A stretch of DNA of 64,000 bases, taken from Bacillus sp. REN16. Lineage in GTDB: Bacteria; Bacillota; Bacilli; Bacillales; Bacillaceae_L. A model generated the notes under the pieces. That model saw nothing but the letters and a program-made list of their open reading frames with translations, was not told where the DNA came from and searched no databases. Each line of letters begins with the position of its first letter. Position 1 is the first letter of the stretch. Of this stretch, positions 16,560 to 24,841 are shown in pieces. The stretch spans positions 1 through 64,000 of the forward strand of contig NZ_JAJFZK010000012.1 in assembly GCF_020731355.1 (NCBI RefSeq), in the 5' to 3' direction. A program made the position numbers and the translations under genes.

Positions 16560-17334
16560 TGCTCATATTCACCTTGAACAATATGAGGATACAATACTTC
16601 CAGTACAAATCGAAAAATGGCAGGAAGCCGGAGTTAAAGGAGTCATTGCTGTTTCCAATGATCTCCCCTCCTCCTACCGGACCCTTGAACTACATGAAAA
16701 GTTTCCAGGCTTTGTCCATCCTGCTATTGGATTTCATCCAGAACAACCGCTCCCAATCGAACAGGAATACTTAGAGTGGGAACGATTAGTACAGGCGGAA
16801 AGGAAAAAGATTGTAGCAATAGGTGAAATTGGTCTACCTCATTACAATCTTGAAAAGCTTCCTTTTTCTCTGGAGCACTATTATGATTTCTTAATTCGTT
16901 GTCTAGAGGTAGCTGTTCAACAACAACTGCCTGTCACGCTTCATGCCGTCCATGATAAAGCAGAGATGGTTTTTGACCTGTTACTGAAAAAACAAGTGGC
17001 AGCTGCACATTACCATTGGCTAAAAGCACCAGATGAGGTAATTATTAAGATTGTTGAAGCAGGTTACTTTATTTCCGTTACACCTGAAGTTTGTTACCGG
17101 ACACGGGATCAAAAACTCGCAAAACAGGTTCCACTCTCCCAGCTCTTAATCGAAACCGATGGTCCCTGGCCATATGAGGAAGAGTTTAAAAACCAACCGA
17201 CTACACCATTATTTTTACGCTGTATATTGAGTCATCTTTCCACTCTGTACGGACTAAATTCCCAAGAGTTGAATGAACAGATCGTGTTAAATACGACTTT
17301 TTGTTATAAGGAAATAAAAAGTACTTTAACATAA
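16552..17334 (+). CDS. TatD-family metal-dependent hydrolase
   Basis: 260-aa TIM-barrel hydrolase. Metal-binding motifs: MIDAHIHLEQ at the N-terminus (HxH), AIGEIGLPHYN (Glu), TLHAVHDKA (His), AHYHWLKAP, and ETDGPWP (Asp). TatD proteins are 3'-5' DNases or related hydrolases in the cytoplasm. The ATG at 16552 lies inside the end of the XRE gene. The length matches the family, though this is a divergent member. A dispersed repeat element starts 37 bp after its stop. Confidence 0.8.
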   Translation: MIDAHIHLEQYEDTILPVQIEKWQEAGVKGVIAVSNDLPSSYRTLELHEKFPGFVHPAIGFHPEQPLPIEQEYLEWERLVQAERKKIVAIGEIGLPHYNLEKLPFSLEHYYDFLIRCLEVAVQQQLPVTLHAVHDKAEMVFDLLLKKQVAAAHYHWLKAPDEVIIKIVEAGYFISVTPEVCYRTRDQKLAKQVPLSQLLIETDGPWPYEEEFKNQPTTPLFLRCILSHLSTLYGLNSQELNEQIVLNTTFCYKEIKSTLT

Positions 17335-17370
17335 GCAGTTATTTTTGATATCATACTAAAAGAAAAAGCT

Positions 17371-17553
17371 TTAACACTAATCAGCAGTAGTCCGACTCTT
17401 CTACTGATTAATGTTTAAGACTCCGGCGGTTGCCACGATTTTTCAAAGGAAATTTTTTCGAACACAGGATCAAAGACTAAGAACGCCATGTCCTGTGGCA
17501 ACGTCTTGTGATACATATCTCGCGGTCCTAAAAAAATCGGGCGCAAATTCGCC
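17371..17553 (+). repeat. Dispersed structured element, copy 1
   Basis: Immediately downstream of tatD: a hairpin (TTAACACTAATCAGCAGTAG pairing with CTACTGATTAATGTTTAA, 17371-17418), then CTCCGGCGG (17421-17429), a long arm pair GTTGCCAC/GTGGCAAC (17429-17436 and 17495-17502), the block ATCAAAGACTAAGAACGCCA (17469-17488) and a closing GGCG-6-CGCC hairpin (to 17553). The same elements in the same order occur as the complement at 37861-38036. Orientation is given relative to the host gene. On the opposite strand a 33-codon frame beginning MYHKTLPQDMAFLVFDP is present. Confidence 0.8.
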
Positions 17554-17584
17554 AATGTGAATTAGATAGAAACAGGTGAAAAAA

Positions 17585-18490
17585 TTGGATTATCAAGTTT
17601 TACTCTATTACAAATATATCGAAATCGATGACCCGCAAGCATTTAGAGATGCACATTTTGAGATCTGCTCGAACCTTGGATTAAGAGGAAGAATCCTTAT
17701 CGCATCTGAAGGAATGAATGGTACAGTTTCGGGTACTGTGGAGCAAACAGAAAAATACATGGAGATTATGCAAAACGACGCTCGTTTTTCTGACATGGTC
17801 TACAAAATTGAGAAAAGTGAAGGACATGCATTCAAGAAATTAAAAGTAAAGGTTAAGCCAGAGATTGTGAATTTAAATCTTGGTGTGGATCTCAATCCAA
17901 ACGAAATCACCGGAAAGCATCTTTCTCCAAAGGATTTCCTTGAAACGATGCAAAAAGAGGATGTTATTATCCTTGACGCGCGTAATACGTATGAATATGA
18001 TCTTGGCCATTTTAGAGGCGCAATCCGACCCGACATCGAAACCTTCCGTGAACTTCCAAAATGGGTTGAGGAAAACTTAAGCGAACACAAAGATAAGAAA
18101 ATACTAACCTATTGTACAGGTGGCATACGGTGCGAAAAGTTCTCTGGCTTTCTTGTAAAGGAAGGTTTCAAGGATGTTTCTCAACTTGAAGGCGGCATTA
18201 TCACATACGGCTATGACCAAGAGGCCAAAGGTGCTTTATGGGACGGAAAATGCTATGTATTTGATGAACGAATTTCGGTGCCAGTCAACCGAACTGGTGA
18301 AGAAACAGTTGTTGGGAAATGCTATCATTGTGGACAACCTGAAGAACGGTATGTGAAATGTGGAAACCCAGAATGCAACAAGCATCTTCTTCTCTGCGAG
18401 GATTGTGAGCACGAACATTACAGATCCTGCAGCCAAGAATGCAAGGATCACCCTCATAACCGATATATAAAGGAACATCAGTTGGTGTAA
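17585..18490 (+). CDS. trhO: tRNA uridine 5-hydroxylase TrhO (YbfQ)
   Basis: Rhodanese-related enzyme that hydroxylates U34 of tRNAs using oxygen, a step toward 5-methoxyuridine. N-terminal acylphosphatase-like domain ([13 protein letters not shown]), a central rhodanese domain with [13 protein letters not shown] (active Cys about residue 177), and a C-terminal Cys-rich zinc-type region ([25 protein letters not shown]). About 301 aa, normal for the family. I prefer TTG at 17585 because AGGTGA lies just upstream; GTG at 17576 is the in-frame alternative but has no ribosome site. Confidence 0.9.
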   Translation: MDYQVLLYYKYIEIDDPQAFRDAHFEICSNLGLRGRILIASEGMNGTVSGTVEQTEKYMEIMQNDARFSDMVYKIEKSEGHAFKKLKVKVKPEIVNLNLGVDLNPNEITGKHLSPKDFLETMQKEDVIILDARNTYEYDLGHFRGAIRPDIETFRELPKWVEENLSEHKDKKILTYCTGGIRCEKFSGFLVKEGFKDVSQLEGGIITYGYDQEAKGALWDGKCYVFDERISVPVNRTGEETVVGKCYHCGQPEERYVKCGNPECNKHLLLCEDCEHEHYRSCSQECKDHPHNRYIKEHQLV

Positions 18491-18498
18491 ATAGAATA

Positions 18499-18526
18499 CT
18501 GCTTAGGATTCTAAGCAGTTTTTTTT
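18499..18526 (+). terminator. Terminator of trhO
   Basis: CTGCTTAG / CTAAGCAG with GATT loop, followed by eight T. Confidence 0.9.
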
Positions 18527-18579
18527 GCGTTTTTCTTGGTAAAAAAGTGGAATAACGAATAATATAGGCAATAAGTTCC

Positions 18580-18640
18580 ACTTTATCCAAAAATTCCGCG
18601 ACTTATTTCCAAAAAATTCACTTATTTCAAGCAAAATTTG
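18580..18640. repeat. Three imperfect ~20-bp direct repeats
   Basis: Units start at 18580 (ACTTTATCCAAAAATTC), 18601 (ACTTATTTCCAAAAAATTC) and 18620 (ACTTATTTCAAGCAAAATTTG). They lie upstream of the kinase promoter. AAGTGGAA/TTCCACTT arms (18546-18553 and 18576-18583) form a larger dyad with the first unit. Confidence 0.6.
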
Positions 18641-18651
18641 TAAATCTATAT

Positions 18652-18716
18652 TATAATAGAATCATCTATTGTCGAACTATTTACTATATTATAAAACTTT
18701 ACTACTACTTGTCGAA
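18652..18716 (+). promoter_or_regulatory. Kinase promoter region with two Spo0A-box matches
   Basis: TATAAT at 18652-18657 is a possible -10 without a good -35. TGTCGAA occurs twice, at 18670-18676 and 18710-18716, 40 bp apart, each a perfect match to the Spo0A box. The second overlaps the ribosome site GAAGGTGA. Confidence 0.65.
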
Positions 18717-18724
18717 GGTGAATT

Positions 18725-19987
18725 ATGGAAATTACAAAGCATATTTTGGTTAACCTTTCAATATTAATCATACTTTTATTTATTGGTTTAATATGGTTTG
18801 AACGAAAAAGAAACCTTAGCCTTTCAAAATGGGAAGCTTACATAGGATTAGCTATGCTTATTGTGGTTTGCTATATATTTTCCTATCAGCCAACTCCCGC
18901 CTACTACTTTGACCTTCGCCTGATTCCAGTATTAATTGGAGGTCTCTATCTAGGGATTGGTCCCATCTTATGTTTGACTGTTATTGTTATAAGAGGATTT
19001 TTTGGGATAAACCTGGGGTTTTTTGCAACAATCTTATTATATCTTCCCCTTTCTGTTGTGTTATGGAAAACATACCCGAAGTTTTGGAAGCTGAGTTCAA
19101 ATAAACGGATATGCGTAGCAGTATTTATGACTTTTATCTTATCCGTTTTAACAGTTGCTGCACTACAAATTACAAATCCGCCAGCCAACCCTTTTGATGC
19201 TTGGTTTGCTTACCTAATCATCCCACCGATTGGCTTAGGAATATTAGCCTATTTAACCGAATTTGTACGGAATAATATTCAAATGCGGCAAACCATTGTA
19301 AAATCAGAAAAGCTTCATGCTGTTGAACAATTAGGTGCAGCGATTTCTCATGAAATCAGAAACCCTTTAACAGCGGCAATGGGATTTGTACAGTTATTAA
19401 TGTCAAATACCCTCGCCCGCCATAAACAAAGGGAGTATCTATTAATTATTAAAGCGGAATTAGGATCTGCTGAAAGAGTCATTCAAGATTATTTGACGTT
19501 TTCAAAACCCGCCTTTGAGACTGTTGAAACGCTTCAGATCAAACGTGAGTTGCAACAGGTTATTTCTATTCTAAAACCAACTGCGAACCAACACTCCGTT
19601 GAGATTATTACAAATTTTGCGTTGATTGGCTCGATGGAGGGTGACCGTCAGAAATTCCATCAATGCTTTATTAATGTCATGAAAAATGCTATTGAAGCCA
19701 TGCCTGGTGGTGGGAGTTTATATATTGAGACTCACTATGATCGCTCCAATGTTGCGATTGTTATACGAGATACTGGTATGGGAATGACGAAGGAACAGAT
19801 TGACCGGCTTGGAGAACCCTATTACTCCACAAAAGGCTCTAAAGGAACTGGCCTCGGCATGATGGTTGTCTACAGCATTGTGAAAGCAATGAATGGTACG
19901 ATAAAAGTGACAAGTACAGTTGGAGAAGGAGCAGAATTCACCTTTCAATTCCCTTCTATCCTTTCCATTAACGAACCCCACGCCTAA
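18725..19987 (+). CDS. KinB-like sporulation sensor histidine kinase
   Basis: 420-aa membrane kinase. Residues ~1-180 hold about six TM segments of the 5TMR-LYT sensor type (DLRLIPVLIGGLYLGIGP is the typical phrase). The dimerisation domain carries the phosphoacceptor His209 in ISHEIRNPLTAAMGFVQLL. The ATPase domain has N, G1 and G2 boxes (NVMKNAIEAMPGGG, IRDTGMGM, GTGLGMMVVYSI). Length and layout match B. subtilis KinB. No response regulator gene is adjacent, as expected for a phosphorelay kinase feeding Spo0F. Two Spo0A boxes upstream suggest feedback from Spo0A. The exact KinB orthology is inferred. Confidence 0.8.
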   Translation: MEITKHILVNLSILIILLFIGLIWFERKRNLSLSKWEAYIGLAMLIVVCYIFSYQPTPAYYFDLRLIPVLIGGLYLGIGPILCLTVIVIRGFFGINLGFFATILLYLPLSVVLWKTYPKFWKLSSNKRICVAVFMTFILSVLTVAALQITNPPANPFDAWFAYLIIPPIGLGILAYLTEFVRNNIQMRQTIVKSEKLHAVEQLGAAISHEIRNPLTAAMGFVQLLMSNTLARHKQREYLLIIKAELGSAERVIQDYLTFSKPAFETVETLQIKRELQQVISILKPTANQHSVEIITNFALIGSMEGDRQKFHQCFINVMKNAIEAMPGGGSLYIETHYDRSNVAIVIRDTGMGMTKEQIDRLGEPYYSTKGSKGTGLGMMVVYSIVKAMNGTIKVTSTVGEGAEFTFQFPSILSINEPHA

Positions 19988-20004
19988 AGGGTGGGGTCAT
20001 TTTT
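19975..20004 (+). terminator. Terminator of the KinB-like gene
   Basis: ACCCCAC / GTGGGGT arms followed by CATTTTT; the first arm is in the last codons of the kinase. Confidence 0.75.
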
Positions 20005-20494
20005 ATGCAAATTCCAAAAAAGCTTTTCCTCGCTTTTTAGTGCGAATATCACGCTTGATTGCCTCATAAATTTCATTTTTTGTTCCTTTCAATTCTTGCT
20101 TATCCTCGGTAAGCAGACAATATAGAAGCTTTAAATCTATTGCGGCAGCATCTTTCATGACTTTTGTTTTTGAGGTATTATCCATATAGTGGATAATCTT
20201 CTCCACAGATCTGAATTCGGCATAATTCAGTTTCGTTCCTGCCAACACACTGTAGTTCTTATTAAATAAAGAATCCACAATTTCAGAGAACGTTGGCTTT
20301 GTTTTATTGTTGGAGCGTTTTTCTGGTCTAGTTTTGATCCCTTTTTCCTCTATCGGGATGTCACCGTGACGATTAAATATCTCAATTGCATTCTCAATTT
20401 CTTTCACATCTTTTTTCGGCAATTGAAGTGTTTCATAGATTATCTTCATTTTTTCCAAATGACATGCGACTTTTTGATAAGTTAATGATCTCAT
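20003..20494 (-). CDS. Unknown protein encoded with a ParA-like ATPase
   Basis: 163 aa, no signal peptide or membrane segment. Helical, with a basic middle linker (RPEKRSNNKTKPTFSEIV) and a Lys/Arg-rich C-terminus. I do not recognise a family. The ATG at 20494 follows GGAGGAAGAAATAG and lies 16 bp after the ParA-like gene. In plasmid partition modules the gene after parA encodes the DNA-binding ParB-like partner, so a centromere-binding role is inferred from position. No ParB/Spo0J box motif is visible. Confidence 0.6.
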   Translation of the reverse strand: MRSLTYQKVACHLEKMKIIYETLQLPKKDVKEIENAIEIFNRHGDIPIEEKGIKTRPEKRSNNKTKPTFSEIVDSLFNKNYSVLAGTKLNYAEFRSVEKIIHYMDNTSKTKVMKDAAAIDLKLLYCLLTEDKQELKGTKNEIYEAIKRDIRTKKRGKAFLEFA

Positions 20495-20510
20495 CTATTT
20501 CTTCCTCCGC

Positions 20511-21428
20511 TTATATAAGACTATTAAAAAGAGTCGGTTCCAAACAAAATAGAATTTCATCCGTTAATTCTGCATATTCCGAACGTTTTTTACCCTCTGC
20601 TGTATCACGTGCAATCGCCTCATAGTGCTGAATCACCGTTTTGAAAAAGTAGTTCCCTTCTTCGAAATCTGAGAGAATTGAATCAATATCTGCTTCTTTT
20701 AATTCAGATTTTAAACTTCGAATCGCTTGGGTATTGTTAACATTGGCTTTTTTAAGCGTTTCAAATATTCCAATCAACTTCGGTTTTGGACCAAATAATA
20801 ATGTAGCAAGCTGTGCTTTTTTATGATCAACACAATAATGGTTATAAATCTTTTCAACTGACTTCGTATAATGGACTACCCCACGAATGCTCATCGTTTG
20901 AATAATCGAGGGAATCAAGTAGTAGTCTGAGAACAGGAATGCACCCTGGGTTATTACATTATTGCTTGGCGGGCAATCAAATAGGATATAGTCATATTTG
21001 CTTTCAATCTCCGTACTTTGGAAGAATTGCTGAAGCACAACAAGGTCTTCAAAACCATCTCGTAATCTTGAAGCAATTTGATCGAGGCCACCATTTGTAT
21101 AAAATAGATTAGAAGGAATGAAGTGGATTTGTTCAGGGGTTTGTTTGATTAAATTTGTTGTATTGATGGTGTACCTCAAATATGGGAATTGTTTAAATTG
21201 CTCCCACATATCATAGATAAAATTAAGACTTTCATTGTTTTCAAGCTGTTCAAGATGGCGATCAATTCTTGTAAGACAGATTTCACTCAATGAGCATTGA
21301 GGATCCAGATCAATTAAGAGCACCTTCTTCTTTGCTTCTGTCAGGTGAAGCGCAATCTGATAAATACTTGTAGTCTTGCCAACTCCACCTTTGTAGTTCC
21401 CAACAAAAATCTTTTTTCCTTCAGCCAC
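20511..21428 (-). CDS. ParA/MinD-superfamily ATPase
   Basis: 305-aa deviant Walker ATPase. Walker A' KGGVGKTTS at residues 13-21, switch LLIDLDPQCSLSE, and Walker B DYILFDCPPSNN. This matches plasmid or chromosome partition ParA, not the MinD or NifH type. Start is GTG 21428 behind AGGGGGT. It is longer than Soj (~253 aa) and followed by an unrelated small gene in place of parB (spo0J), so it is not the primary chromosomal soj/spo0J pair. Probably acquired from a plasmid or integrated element. Confidence 0.85.
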   Translation of the reverse strand: MAEGKKIFVGNYKGGVGKTTSIYQIALHLTEAKKKVLLIDLDPQCSLSEICLTRIDRHLEQLENNESLNFIYDMWEQFKQFPYLRYTINTTNLIKQTPEQIHFIPSNLFYTNGGLDQIASRLRDGFEDLVVLQQFFQSTEIESKYDYILFDCPPSNNVITQGAFLFSDYYLIPSIIQTMSIRGVVHYTKSVEKIYNHYCVDHKKAQLATLLFGPKPKLIGIFETLKKANVNNTQAIRSLKSELKEADIDSILSDFEEGNYFFKTVIQHYEAIARDTAEGKKRSEYAELTDEILFCLEPTLFNSLI

Positions 21429-21598
21429 ATGCTGACCCCCTAAGAAGTATTCAATTATATTTATTAATAAAATAGGAAAATATTCTTATTTCGAGACATG
21501 ATAACCTTTTCTTATCCCATTTTATAATCTTTTAATATTATCTGGATGTAAATTTTTACTATATGATTAAAGATATCAAGCGAAATGGGGGTTTAAGG

Positions 21599-22369
21599 AT
21601 GAACAATAAAAATGACGTTAAAAAGCAATTTGGTCGTAGTGCTGCATCTTATGTAACAAGCGAAGGTCATCGTAAAGGCGGGGATTTGCAAACATTAGTG
21701 GCATTGGCCGACGCCAATGGAACGGAACTTGCTCTTGACATTGCTACTGGTGGCGGACATACTGCAAATGCCCTCGCACCACTTGTAAGGAAGGTGACAG
21801 CTTTTGATTTAACGCCAGAAATGTTAGCAGCTGCGGAGAAGTTTATTAAAGCAAATGGACATGAAAACGTGGATTTTATTGAAGGCGATGCCGAAAAACT
21901 GCCATTCCCAGATGGAACATTTGATATTGTGTCTTGCCGAATTGCTCCTCATCATTTTCCAAACATAAAAAGCTTCGCTCATGAGGTTTCTCGCGTGTTA
22001 AAATCAGGCGGTCAATTTTTATTAGATGATAATGTTGCTCCAGAAAACGACGAATTTGATGAGTTTTATAACACAGTTGAAAAAAAGCGAGACTACAGTC
22101 ATTTCCGTGCATGGAAAAAGTCTGAGTGGCTCCAAATGCTCGAAAACGAAAGGTTTGAAATCCAAGAACTCTATCGTTTTGAAAAAACATTTGAATTTGA
22201 GAGCTGGGCTGATCGCATGCATTTGTCAGCCAAAGAGAAGTCCGAACTATCTGAGTACATGCTAAACGCTACCGATCAAATCAAACAGAAATTTCGGATA
22301 CAAATAGTGAATAATCAAATTAAATCCTTCCAAGGAGAAGCAGTCGTCCTGAAAGCTACAAAACTATAA
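21599..22369 (+). CDS. ycgJ: Class I SAM-dependent methyltransferase (YcgJ-like)
   Basis: 256-aa methyltransferase with the SAM-binding motif LALDIATGGGHTANALAP, the acidic loop VTAFDLTPEML, EGDAEKLPFPDGTFDIV and the post-motif RVLKSGGQFLLDD. It resembles the UbiE/YcgJ group. Start ATG 21599 follows GGGGGTTTAAGG; an earlier in-frame ATG at 21563 is less likely. Substrate unknown. Monocistronic with a strong terminator shared with the convergent thi operon. Confidence 0.82.
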   Translation: MNNKNDVKKQFGRSAASYVTSEGHRKGGDLQTLVALADANGTELALDIATGGGHTANALAPLVRKVTAFDLTPEMLAAAEKFIKANGHENVDFIEGDAEKLPFPDGTFDIVSCRIAPHHFPNIKSFAHEVSRVLKSGGQFLLDDNVAPENDEFDEFYNTVEKKRDYSHFRAWKKSEWLQMLENERFEIQELYRFEKTFEFESWADRMHLSAKEKSELSEYMLNATDQIKQKFRIQIVNNQIKSFQGEAVVLKATKL

Positions 22370-22370
22370 A

Positions 22371-22395
22371 AAGTGGGGAATCCCCCACTTTTTTT
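22371..22395. terminator. Terminator between ycgJ and thiD
   Basis: AAGTGGGG / CCCCACTT (22371-22378 and 22383-22390), AATC loop, T run on the plus strand and an A run (T on minus) on the other side. Confidence 0.88.
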
Positions 22396-23173
22396 ATAAA
22401 TTATAGCAATGGTTCAAAGGCCCGCTCCCTTTCCCAAGGTCCAGTCCAGCACCTAACGCTCCCGTAATATAACGTTTTGATTCATGTATACTTGATTTTA
22501 TATCCAATCCAGCTGCTAGATTACAGGCTATCGCTGAGGAAAGCGTGCAACCTGTACCATGAGAATTCGGGTTATCGATACGATCTCCTGGATACCATGT
22601 GAATATCCCATCGTTATATAAAAGATCATCGGCTGTATCCTCAAGATGTCCTCCTTTGATTAAAATGGCACCGTTATAGGTTTCGGACAATTTTTGCGCA
22701 GCCACTTGCATGTCTTCCTTTGTGTGAATCTCCATTCCGCAAAGTGTCTCAGCCTCATGAATATTGGGGGTGATAATCGTAGCTAGCGGAAACAATCTAG
22801 TGATTAAAGCATCCATTGCTGAGTCACTCAATAGCTTGCTTCCACTTGTAGAAATCATCACCGGATCCACAACAATATTTGCAGGCTCGTATTCTTCTAG
22901 TTTCTCAACAATTGTATGAATGATCTCAGGTGAAGACACCATCCCTATCTTCACACTATCCGGAAAAATATCGGTCATGATGCATTCCAGCTGCTGTCCA
23001 ATAAATTCAGGAGTCGAATCTAGCACGCCGTATACACCCGTTGTATTTTGAGCGGTGAGTGCTGTGATTGCACTCATTGCATACATTTTGTGGGCGGTGA
23101 TTGTTTTAATATCAGCTTGAATCCCCGCTCCCCCACTACAATCAGATCCAGCAATCGTCAATACCTTTTTCAT
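22394..23173 (-). CDS. thiD: Hydroxymethylpyrimidine/phosphomethylpyrimidine kinase ThiD
   Basis: Phosphorylates HMP and HMP-P to HMP-PP for thiamine synthesis. N-terminal LTIAGSDCSGGAGIQADIKT, VDPVMISTSG and the ribokinase-family C-terminal NSHGTGCTLSSAIA are clear. 259 aa, normal length. Last gene of the thiM-thiE-thiD operon; its ATG abuts the thiE stop region. Confidence 0.95.
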   Translation of the reverse strand: MKKVLTIAGSDCSGGAGIQADIKTITAHKMYAMSAITALTAQNTTGVYGVLDSTPEFIGQQLECIMTDIFPDSVKIGMVSSPEIIHTIVEKLEEYEPANIVVDPVMISTSGSKLLSDSAMDALITRLFPLATIITPNIHEAETLCGMEIHTKEDMQVAAQKLSETYNGAILIKGGHLEDTADDLLYNDGIFTWYPGDRIDNPNSHGTGCTLSSAIACNLAAGLDIKSSIHESKRYITGALGAGLDLGKGSGPLNHCYNL

Positions 23174-23820
23174 TACTTTCTCTCCCTTACCATCTCTGTT
23201 GAAAGCTCCCGTAATTCTTTTGTGGCCCCGGTAATATCGGACTGGGCAAAGATCGCCGAAACAACCGCAACTCCGTCTACCCCACTCCCATTTAACTCCA
23301 AAATATTTGATTTAGTAATTCCGCCGATAGCGACAATTGGAATCGAGACACTTTTACAAATTTCCTGAACGGTTTCGAAGGTCATCGGTTTTGCATCATC
23401 CTTCGTGCTCGTTGGAAAGACAGAACCAATACCGAGATAATCTGCACCCGCTTTTTCAGCAGCAATCGCTTGTTCTACATTTTGTGCAGAAACCCCGAGA
23501 ATTTTATCTGGTCCAATTAATTCACGCACTTTTTCAACCGGCATATCCTCTTGACCAACATGAACACCATCTGCATCACATGCCAGTGCAATCTCAACAT
23601 TGTCGTTAATCACAAATGGAACATCATAGAATGCGGCTAGCATTTTAAGTTCAATTGCTTCCTGTAAAAAATCTTCATAACCAAGATTTTTTTCCCTAAG
23701 CTGCAGAAAGGTAATTCCACCCTTAAGTGCTTCTTCTACTTGTTCAACTAACGTCTGATTGCCTGTCCAAGCCCGATCTGTTACGGCGTATAAAAGCATT
23801 TCATGTTTATCGACGTTCAA
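23173..23820 (-). CDS. thiE: Thiamine-phosphate synthase ThiE
   Basis: Joins HMP-PP and thiazole phosphate to thiamine phosphate. TIM-barrel motifs LQLREKN, FVINDNVEIA, GVHVGQED, YLGIGSVFPTSTK and VAIGGI are all present in 215 aa. Start is TTG 23820, with AAGGTGGG as ribosome site lying inside the end of thiM (14-bp overlap), suggesting translational coupling. Confidence 0.95.
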   Translation of the reverse strand: MNVDKHEMLLYAVTDRAWTGNQTLVEQVEEALKGGITFLQLREKNLGYEDFLQEAIELKMLAAFYDVPFVINDNVEIALACDADGVHVGQEDMPVEKVRELIGPDKILGVSAQNVEQAIAAEKAGADYLGIGSVFPTSTKDDAKPMTFETVQEICKSVSIPIVAIGGITKSNILELNGSGVDGVAVVSAIFAQSDITGATKELRELSTEMVRERK

Positions 23821-24631
23821 GGTTCATCCCACCTTCTAGTAGTTTAAAATCTAGCTTGCTCATTGAATCAATTAAGTACATTCGAAATGATGAGGTTCCG
23901 CCATTTAATTCTTCTACTTTTTGATAAGCCAATTCACCACAATACCCAAACCCGCTAACCGCTGCAGCTGTACTTTTTAAAATTTCCTGAGGATTTGCTC
24001 CACAATAGGCAGCTGCAACCGATGACAGCATACAACCTGCACCCGTTATTTTTGACATCAAAGGATGACCATTTCGAATGACAAACGCTTCTTCCTTATT
24101 TGCAACGATATCAATGGCACCCGTAATTGCAATAACAGCACCGGTTTGCTCACTTATCATTTTCGCAAATTGAACCATCTCATCGATATTACCTTCATTG
24201 ATAACATCTTCAGCAGCTGCATCCACGCCTTTTGTATTTCCGCTGCCAGCATGTACGGTTTTGATTTCTGATAGATTTCCCCTGATAACTGTAAACTGAA
24301 CCTCTTTTAAAAGCCTAAAGACCGTATCGGTTCTTAAGCTTGATGCACCCGCACCAACCGGGTCTAACACAACAGGATGCCCGTATTTATTTGCAGCTTT
24401 TCCTGCTAAAATCATTGATTCAATTGTTCGTTCATTCAAAGTACCAATATTAATCACAAGCGCATTACAAATGCTTGTAATCTCCTCCACTTCCTTCGGA
24501 TCGTCCGCCATTATCGGTGAACCCCCACAAGCAAGTACAATATTTGCAACGTCATTCACCGTCACATAGTTTGTAATATTATGTACAAGCGGTGTTTTTT
24601 CCCTAACATTCGCTAAAATTGGCTCAAACAT
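23807..24631 (-). CDS. thiM: Hydroxyethylthiazole kinase ThiM
   Basis: Phosphorylates salvaged hydroxyethylthiazole. Motifs: PLVHNITNYVTVND, PIMADDPKEVEEI, VLDPVGAGAS, ITGAGCMLSSVAAA. About 274 aa from the ATG at 24631, which follows AGGAGGAATAGGG; an extended frame to 24688 would run into the riboswitch terminator. With thiE and thiD it forms a salvage module; the de novo genes thiC/thiG are not in the window. Confidence 0.95.
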   Translation of the reverse strand: MFEPILANVREKTPLVHNITNYVTVNDVANIVLACGGSPIMADDPKEVEEITSICNALVINIGTLNERTIESMILAGKAANKYGHPVVLDPVGAGASSLRTDTVFRLLKEVQFTVIRGNLSEIKTVHAGSGNTKGVDAAAEDVINEGNIDEMVQFAKMISEQTGAVIAITGAIDIVANKEEAFVIRNGHPLMSKITGAGCMLSSVAAAYCGANPQEILKSTAAAVSGFGYCGELAYQKVEELNGGTSSFRMYLIDSMSKLDFKLLEGGMNLERR

Positions 24632-24650
24632 CCCTATTCCTCCTATCCAA

Positions 24651-24688
24651 ATAAAAAATGCGGTATACCTGAAATAGATATACCGCAT
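24651..24688 (-). terminator. Riboswitch expression-platform terminator
   Basis: Ten-bp arms ATGCGGTATA / TATACCGCAT (24658-24688) followed on the minus strand by TTTTTAT, between the TPP aptamer and thiM. Confidence 0.88.
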
Positions 24689-24707
24689 GAATACTCATAC
24701 TTAACAT

Positions 24708-24798
24708 ATTCCCTACGTTGGCATTATCCAAATCAGGTTTTAGGGTCAAAGCTACATTTCGCTTACTCTCAGCCCACATGTGTGAGCCCCCCTGTTCT
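24708..24798 (-). promoter_or_regulatory. TPP riboswitch aptamer (THI element)
   Basis: On the minus strand the conserved THI-box elements appear in order: GGGGGGCTCA, GGGCTGAGA, GACCC, ACCTGATTTGGATAATGCC and GCGTAGGGA-like ACGTAGGGA. It precedes thiMED with a terminator between, the usual transcriptional OFF switch when thiamine pyrophosphate is bound. Confidence 0.95.
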
Positions 24799-24813
24799 TA
24801 TTCAATTCACTTT

Positions 24814-24841
24814 ATTATAACATATCAAATAAATCTGTCAT
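24814..24841 (-). promoter_or_regulatory. Promoter of the thiMED transcript
   Basis: Minus-strand TATAAT (24814-24819) with ATGACA (24836-24841) 16 bp upstream, located just before the aptamer. Confidence 0.7.

Noticed and set aside
17452-17520. Small protein or transposase fragment encoded in the dispersed element
   Set aside because: The frame is shared in part by both copies but there is no ribosome site, the ends shift frame, and inverted arms explain the conservation as well; kept only as an alternative.
18580-18640. Short CRISPR-like array
   Set aside because: Repeats are contiguous with no spacers, imperfect, and no cas genes are in the window.
21429-21598. parS-like centromere next to the ParA pair
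   Set aside because: Region is A/T-rich without clear iterons or a TGTTNCACGTGAAACA-type palindrome.
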